64,000 nt of DNA from positions 2,192,501 through 2,256,500 of the forward strand of contig OY720462.1 of the NCBI GenBank assembly GCA_963082715.1, read 5' to 3'. The notes under the pieces were generated by a model. That model worked only from the letters and a program-made list of their open reading frames with translations, did not search any database and had not been told where the DNA came from. Origin of the DNA: Harpalus rubripes (Eukaryota > Arthropoda > Insecta > Coleoptera > Carabidae). The position numbers and the translations under genes were made by a program. Shown here in pieces: positions 59,680-64,000 of the stretch (the first letter of the stretch is position 1; every line of letters begins with the position of its first letter).

Positions 59680-61040
59680 ATTGAAATCAAAGTCAAATCC
59701 TAATGGATTTTAATAATTTTTTTTAAATGGATAATATCGGAAGTATGATTTTTTGTTTTATATTTTTAGTACAGGGAAGGGTAGAGATTTCTCTTAATTA
59801 TGAACATTTTTTGTATTTACACTTTTGTTCTAATATTAATATGGTAGAAACTACAGCTATATAAAAAATTTACCAATGTATTTCCTATGGTCCATAATAA
59901 AGTAGACACTCGGTATATCAACAAACCTACAGGACTGTGACTGGCACAGCCGAACATAGCACTTTAACATTTGTAATTAGGATTACCTGTTTCCGTAATT
60001 ATTTAAGGGCAAAAAGCGTCAAATAAAAGTTGTAGAGCATAAAATTCTGCATGCTTTGTAATAGCAGAATTTGGGTATGAAAATGTCGAAAATCAATGCT
60101 GGCAAGACAATTATAAAACAGTGATTTCAAATATACAATCAACCATTTAAATATTAAGAAAAATAAGTATAACAATCAACTTATTACAATATGCATATTG
60201 TAACCAGCTGTATGTGATGTTACGAGATATACAGTCATTAAATTGCTGGAAATATTCAGTGTTCTAGTTAGCGTATTACACACACTCTCTTTGTTTAACA
60301 TTGATAAGGCTTATCACTATTACGCAGATTATCGCTAGTAACGAATATCAACACACTGACTATATGCGGTTTACTTGTCTTTTATTTTTTATGACAAAAT
60401 GTAAATTTTAAAAAAAATAAATGCTACGTATGTGTATGAATGATCCATGAAGTACGTATAATACTTGTGCGCATTAACAAATATGTATTTATAATATTGT
60501 AGGTATATTTTGTATTGATTTATTTTTTGTTAATGCGTCAAATTTTTTGGTGCTATTAATATTAAATATTGATCAGATATTTATCAAATATTACAATATT
60601 GCATGCTTGTTTTTCATACATAATACAGGGTACCAAAATAAATAAAAACTTAATCAACATGGGCTCTATCTACAATAGTTTCCAATATATATTGATAGTT
60701 CTTGCGAAAAATTCATATGAATATATATATTATTATTACTTAATCGCACTAATATTAATAATAAACAGTTTTATTTATTGTCTAATGCAAACTACAGTCC
60801 ATTATTGCAATTGTTTAGGTTTTAGGCATAGGGTACCCTTAATAACATAGAAAGATAACATAAAAAGAACCCCAACTAAATAATAAACTATGGATGTTCC
60901 ATTTAAAAATGACGAGTTATAGTCATTTGAAATTTATTAAATTTGATTGCGCTATTGAACACCCTGTATATATTAAATATATATGAGAACATAGAGTATA
61001 GTTATAGTTGTACAGAAATTTTTATATAACTTTAGTACGC
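59680..61040. other. AT-rich sequence with repeat scraps
   Basis: 59995-60095 is a piece of the FB3/FB4 family (GCGTCAAATAAAAGTTGTAG). 60826-60968 is the inverted copy of repeat H. No gene found. Confidence 0.5.
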
Positions 61041-61043
61041 CTA

Positions 61044-61737
61044 TACAGGCTGTCTCACAACTCGCGCCCCAGACGAAACTGACACTTGCCGACGACAATA
61101 GGTTGCCAACAAATAGAAGAAAATAATTTGCGGCTGCTTGCATAACGGAGTTACAAGACTTTTTAATCCATCAATCCCAGAAGGATATCTTGAGGTGTGA
61201 TGATATTATTACAAAATAAAACTGGTTGCTAGGTTTTAAAAATACTACTAGTGAGTTATAAAATTTGTTTGACTTACTGTAATTTTGACACTTTAGAGTT
61301 GACCTTTCACTGTCAACAAATTTAGGTTAGCGAAGGTGTCATCCGAGATCATCATTTATATCGTACAGTGCAACGTGTTGTAGCAGCTGTGTAAAATGTG
61401 TTAAACGAAAATATTATTGCCATTTGAATTCTTTGAGATTAATACATGGTAAGAATTTGCCTTTTTTATTCACCTTGACAAATTTAATTTGACACTGACA
61501 TTTTTCGAAAACTACAGTCGCCCACACATTTTAAAGAAGATTTGATTTGTATAAAACCCTAGTAACGTAAAATTACGGCAAACACACGTTAAAGGTGTAG
61601 GTCTCTGATTGGTCAATTTTAAGACGTCTTTTCTCGAATATCTTTTAAGCTAGATTTTTTTTCTTCGAAATTACACATCCGATTGCAGTCTTGTGTTTCC
61701 TCATTCGCTCTGGGGCGCGAGTTGTGAGACAGCTGTA
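61044..61737. mobile_element. Internally deleted relative of the 47857 TIR element
   Basis: Termini TACAGGCTGTCTCACAACTC and GTTGTGAGACAGCTGTA are inverted. The two sub-terminal regions are collinear with 47857-48692, differing at few positions by eye. The segment encoding the DUF4817-like domain (about 48225-48395 in the other copy) is missing; ATACATGGTAAGAATTTGCC, its start-codon region, remains. Non-coding. Confidence 0.85.
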
Positions 61738-61739
61738 TA

Positions 61740-62044
61740 AAGCAATGCGTGTATTAGGTCATTATTAGAAAAAAAAAAAAACGAATAAAGTTGACAACGC
61801 CGACGAAAATTTTAAAAAAATTATATATGCGTGTAGGTGAATAAAATACAATTCAAAATATATGAAAATATATAGTCTGTTCCATTTAAAAAAGAAAAAC
61901 AAATTTCGCTGAGCCATAATGCAACACCCTGTACATGTGAAAATAATTTAAGGTTATACTCCTTGAGTAGACGAATAAATTCTATTATGCTCTATTTCTA
62001 ACGACAAGTGAGATACCGAGGATGGACATTTCAAAGACAGCCTG

Positions 62045-62045
<1 letters not shown>
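61740..62045. other. AT-rich sequence, nothing recognised
   Basis: Contains one CACCCTGTACATG foldback-tip motif at 61925. No gene. Confidence 0.45.

Positions 62046-62104
<59 letters not shown>
62046..62104. repeat. (TA)n microsatellite, left flank of FB6
   Basis: Perfect TA array. Confidence 0.95.
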
Positions 62105-62110
<6 letters not shown>

Positions 62111-62574
62111 GGAATTTATTTTAATGTGCAACATATGGTCAATCACTTCCATGGTTACTACACACTACTGTCAAAAAATGACAGCAATGTAATATTTGTC
62201 CATTTTAAAATGCAACATACAAAAATTTGTATCTGTATATTTTCAATACTAATTTCCAATAAATTAGCCTACCTACTATTAACAAAAAATCAAAACTTTA
62301 ATGTACCACATCTTAACAAACTTGGCTTACAAAAATTCATAATTTTAATGTAATAAATGTTCAAAAATACCTTCATTCACACTGAGGCAATATCCTAGTC
62401 GCTCGTAGAAAAAATTGACACCATTTGTAATGAGTTCTGGAGGTATCTTCTGTGCTGCAATACTATTTATAATGTTGCATTTTAAAATGGACAAATATTA
62501 CATTGCTGTCATTTTTGACAGTAGTGTGTAACCATGGAAGTGATAAGCCATATGTTGCATTTTAAAATAAATTC

Positions 62575-62580
<6 letters not shown>
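62105..62580. mobile_element. Foldback MITE FB6
   Basis: Arms 62105-62222 and 62462-62580 are inverted: ACAGGGAATTTATTTTAA, GCAACATATGG, CACTTCCATGGTTAC, CACTACTGTCAAAAATGACA-like, AATATTTGTCCATTTTAAAA. The loop of about 240 bp is non-coding. Flanked on both sides by TA arrays. Confidence 0.85.

Positions 62581-62663
<83 letters not shown>
62581..62663. repeat. (TA)n microsatellite, right flank of FB6
   Basis: Perfect TA array. Confidence 0.95.
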
Positions 62664-62667
<4 letters not shown>

Positions 62668-63320
62668 AAAAGTTTGCTTAGTTTTAAGTTTATATTTAAA
62701 GTAGTCGAAAGAATTTTATAAAAATTTCTAACCATTTGCGTATGTTTTATAATTTGTTGAAAATGTAAACCGACCAACCAATTATGAACCCAGGCCCGTA
62801 TGTCTGCTGCATACAGTGGATATAGCGAGTTCCATCGCAACGAGTCCATTATCATCATTGACACCACTAACACACTTTTGTTTTAATCTGATAATGGTCC
62901 CTCATGAGCGACGCAATATAATCAGAGTTGGTTATGACTACGGCCGGTTGTTGTCTGGCTTTGTCACTTTATAACTCGGTTAGTGGAACATGCACAATTT
63001 TTACAGAAGAGTGGTCTTCACATATAACTATAATATCCATCAATATTAGATAAATTTCGTTAAATACAAATTATTTTATAAAACTTAATATTGTTTAAAT
63101 TTATTTAAAAAAATGGTGGAGGAGCTAATGCAGGGGTTTTACAACAAATACATATAGTACGGACCAAAATGAGTAAAAAAGCTTAATCAACATAGGTCTA
63201 TTCTTCAACGGTTTCCGAAAAAAGCCATTTTGTATTAGAATCGAAGAAAAACTGACAAAGATAGTGATCGAACAAAATTATGTCCATGCCAGCAAATAGA
63301 CTATAAAAATACAATAATAG
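62664..63320. other. Sequence with no recognised gene
   Basis: TAAAAAAGCTTAATCAACAT at 63175 resembles 60645-60665 (CTTAATCAACATGGGCTCTA). No gene. Confidence 0.4.
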
Positions 63321-63326
63321 TATATT

Positions 63327-63444
63327 AAAGAACGTGTTTTATAAGACATGTTTTTTTCGCACGCGTCAAAATTTAGAAAACGAGCGGCAGCGAGTTTTCT
63401 AATTGACAAGTGCGAAAGAAAGTCTTATAAAATGAGTTCTTTAT
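63327..63444. mobile_element. Miniature palindromic element with GC-rich loop
   Basis: AAAGAACGTGTTTTATAAGAC pairs imperfectly with GTCTTATAAAATGAGTTCTTT, and TTTCGCAC with GTGCGAAA. TTAGAAAAC and GTTTTCTAA enclose the loop GAGCGGCAGCGA. Probably a MITE; a structured RNA is the less likely alternative. Confidence 0.6.
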
Positions 63445-64000
63445 ACTATTTTTTATATTTTGCGCCTTCTACAATAACATTTACTTATTCAATTTGTGAT
63501 TATATTTGTAACTATTTGTACATTTTCATGTAAATAATCTTCCCTAAATAAAAAATAATAATAATAATTTCGACATTATATTATTAAAATGAATTGTCAA
63601 TTAACTAAAAATAAATTAGGTAAAAATGGGTTAAAGAAGCGTCATCTAGTACCAACCGTCTAAAACAAAAAATTGCGTATCGAAATGAAGGTCATTACGA
63701 TACGCAATTGCGTATCGTAATAACTTCATTATGAACGCAAAATATAAAAACTTATATATGAAACATTTTTCTCAATTTCTAATAGTTAAATATTTAAAAA
63801 TGAATTGGTCAAGATCGCCACGATGGGGTATGTGATCAAACTTTTATTTTTACATAATATGATACTAGAGAAAAAAATAAAATACCCGTATTTTTTTTAC
63901 ATTGATTAATTATTCGTACTATAGGAGAAAATAATTATTAAAAATTTGGGGAAGGGATTTGTGACGTGACAATGGTAGAAGCGTGAAAAAAGACGGTTAG
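63445..64000. other. AT-rich sequence, nothing recognised
   Basis: An ATACGCAATTGCGTAT palindrome lies at 63700-63715 with a second AATTGCGTATCG at 63670. No gene found. Confidence 0.45.

Noticed and set aside
63348..63533. 61-codon ORF
   Set aside because: Starts inside the palindromic MITE at 63327 and shows no domain.

Overview
The window is AT-rich arthropod nuclear DNA, most likely insect. It has short GT-AG introns of 54 and 65 bp, long dinucleotide arrays, and dense small transposable elements. There is no operon structure and no long host ORF. I cannot name the species. Almost every long ORF is a translated microsatellite or a repeat shadow; the only secure host gene had to be assembled from short exons.

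Host gene: the minus strand at 959-5147 carries the 5' coding part of a kelch (KLHL2/3-type) gene. Four exons (5098-5147, 4897-5043, 1200-1425, 959-1134) have splice signals and matching phases. They encode an N-terminal tail, the complete BTB domain and the start of the BACK domain. The rest of BACK and the kelch propellers lie left of the window. The 3.5-kb second intron holds nested repeats and a CCAAT-rich tandem repeat. A hAT-like element sits 132 bp upstream of the start codon.

The dominant component is one related group of non-autonomous elements, here called families A to E, with about 20 copies. They resemble Helentron-associated elements (HINE/DINE-1 type). Full copies begin TCTGATGTGG, contain conserved blocks (CTTCCGGTTGACC, CAGACATCATCG, CTAGGGACC-TAAAACGTG) often around a CA/TG array, and end in a 3' hairpin. 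The hairpin stem differs between families, and the 5' subterminal repeat differs with it. One B copy has a near-perfect TG array of about 1.97 kb (12732-14705). One copy is an A/B chimera, one locus is a head-to-tail dimer, and an apparent empty site for one copy lies 5 kb away.

Other repeats: foldback elements, several lying in TA arrays; two tRNA-related SINE types; hAT-like elements at 5280, 33666 and 52317 (the last with a perfect 8-bp duplication); a Harbinger-like MITE at 25141; a TA-inserting element with a DUF4817-like N-terminal ORF (47857) and a smaller relative (61044); three Penelope-like derivatives with inverted arms, two retaining a GIY-YIG domain (35337, 41350) and one with arms only (22838); and fragments of at least three non-LTR retrotransposons (39820, 43654, 46098).

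There are no rRNA genes, convincing tRNA genes, CRISPR arrays or bacterial features. Element boundaries come from comparing copies by eye and are usually good to a few bases.
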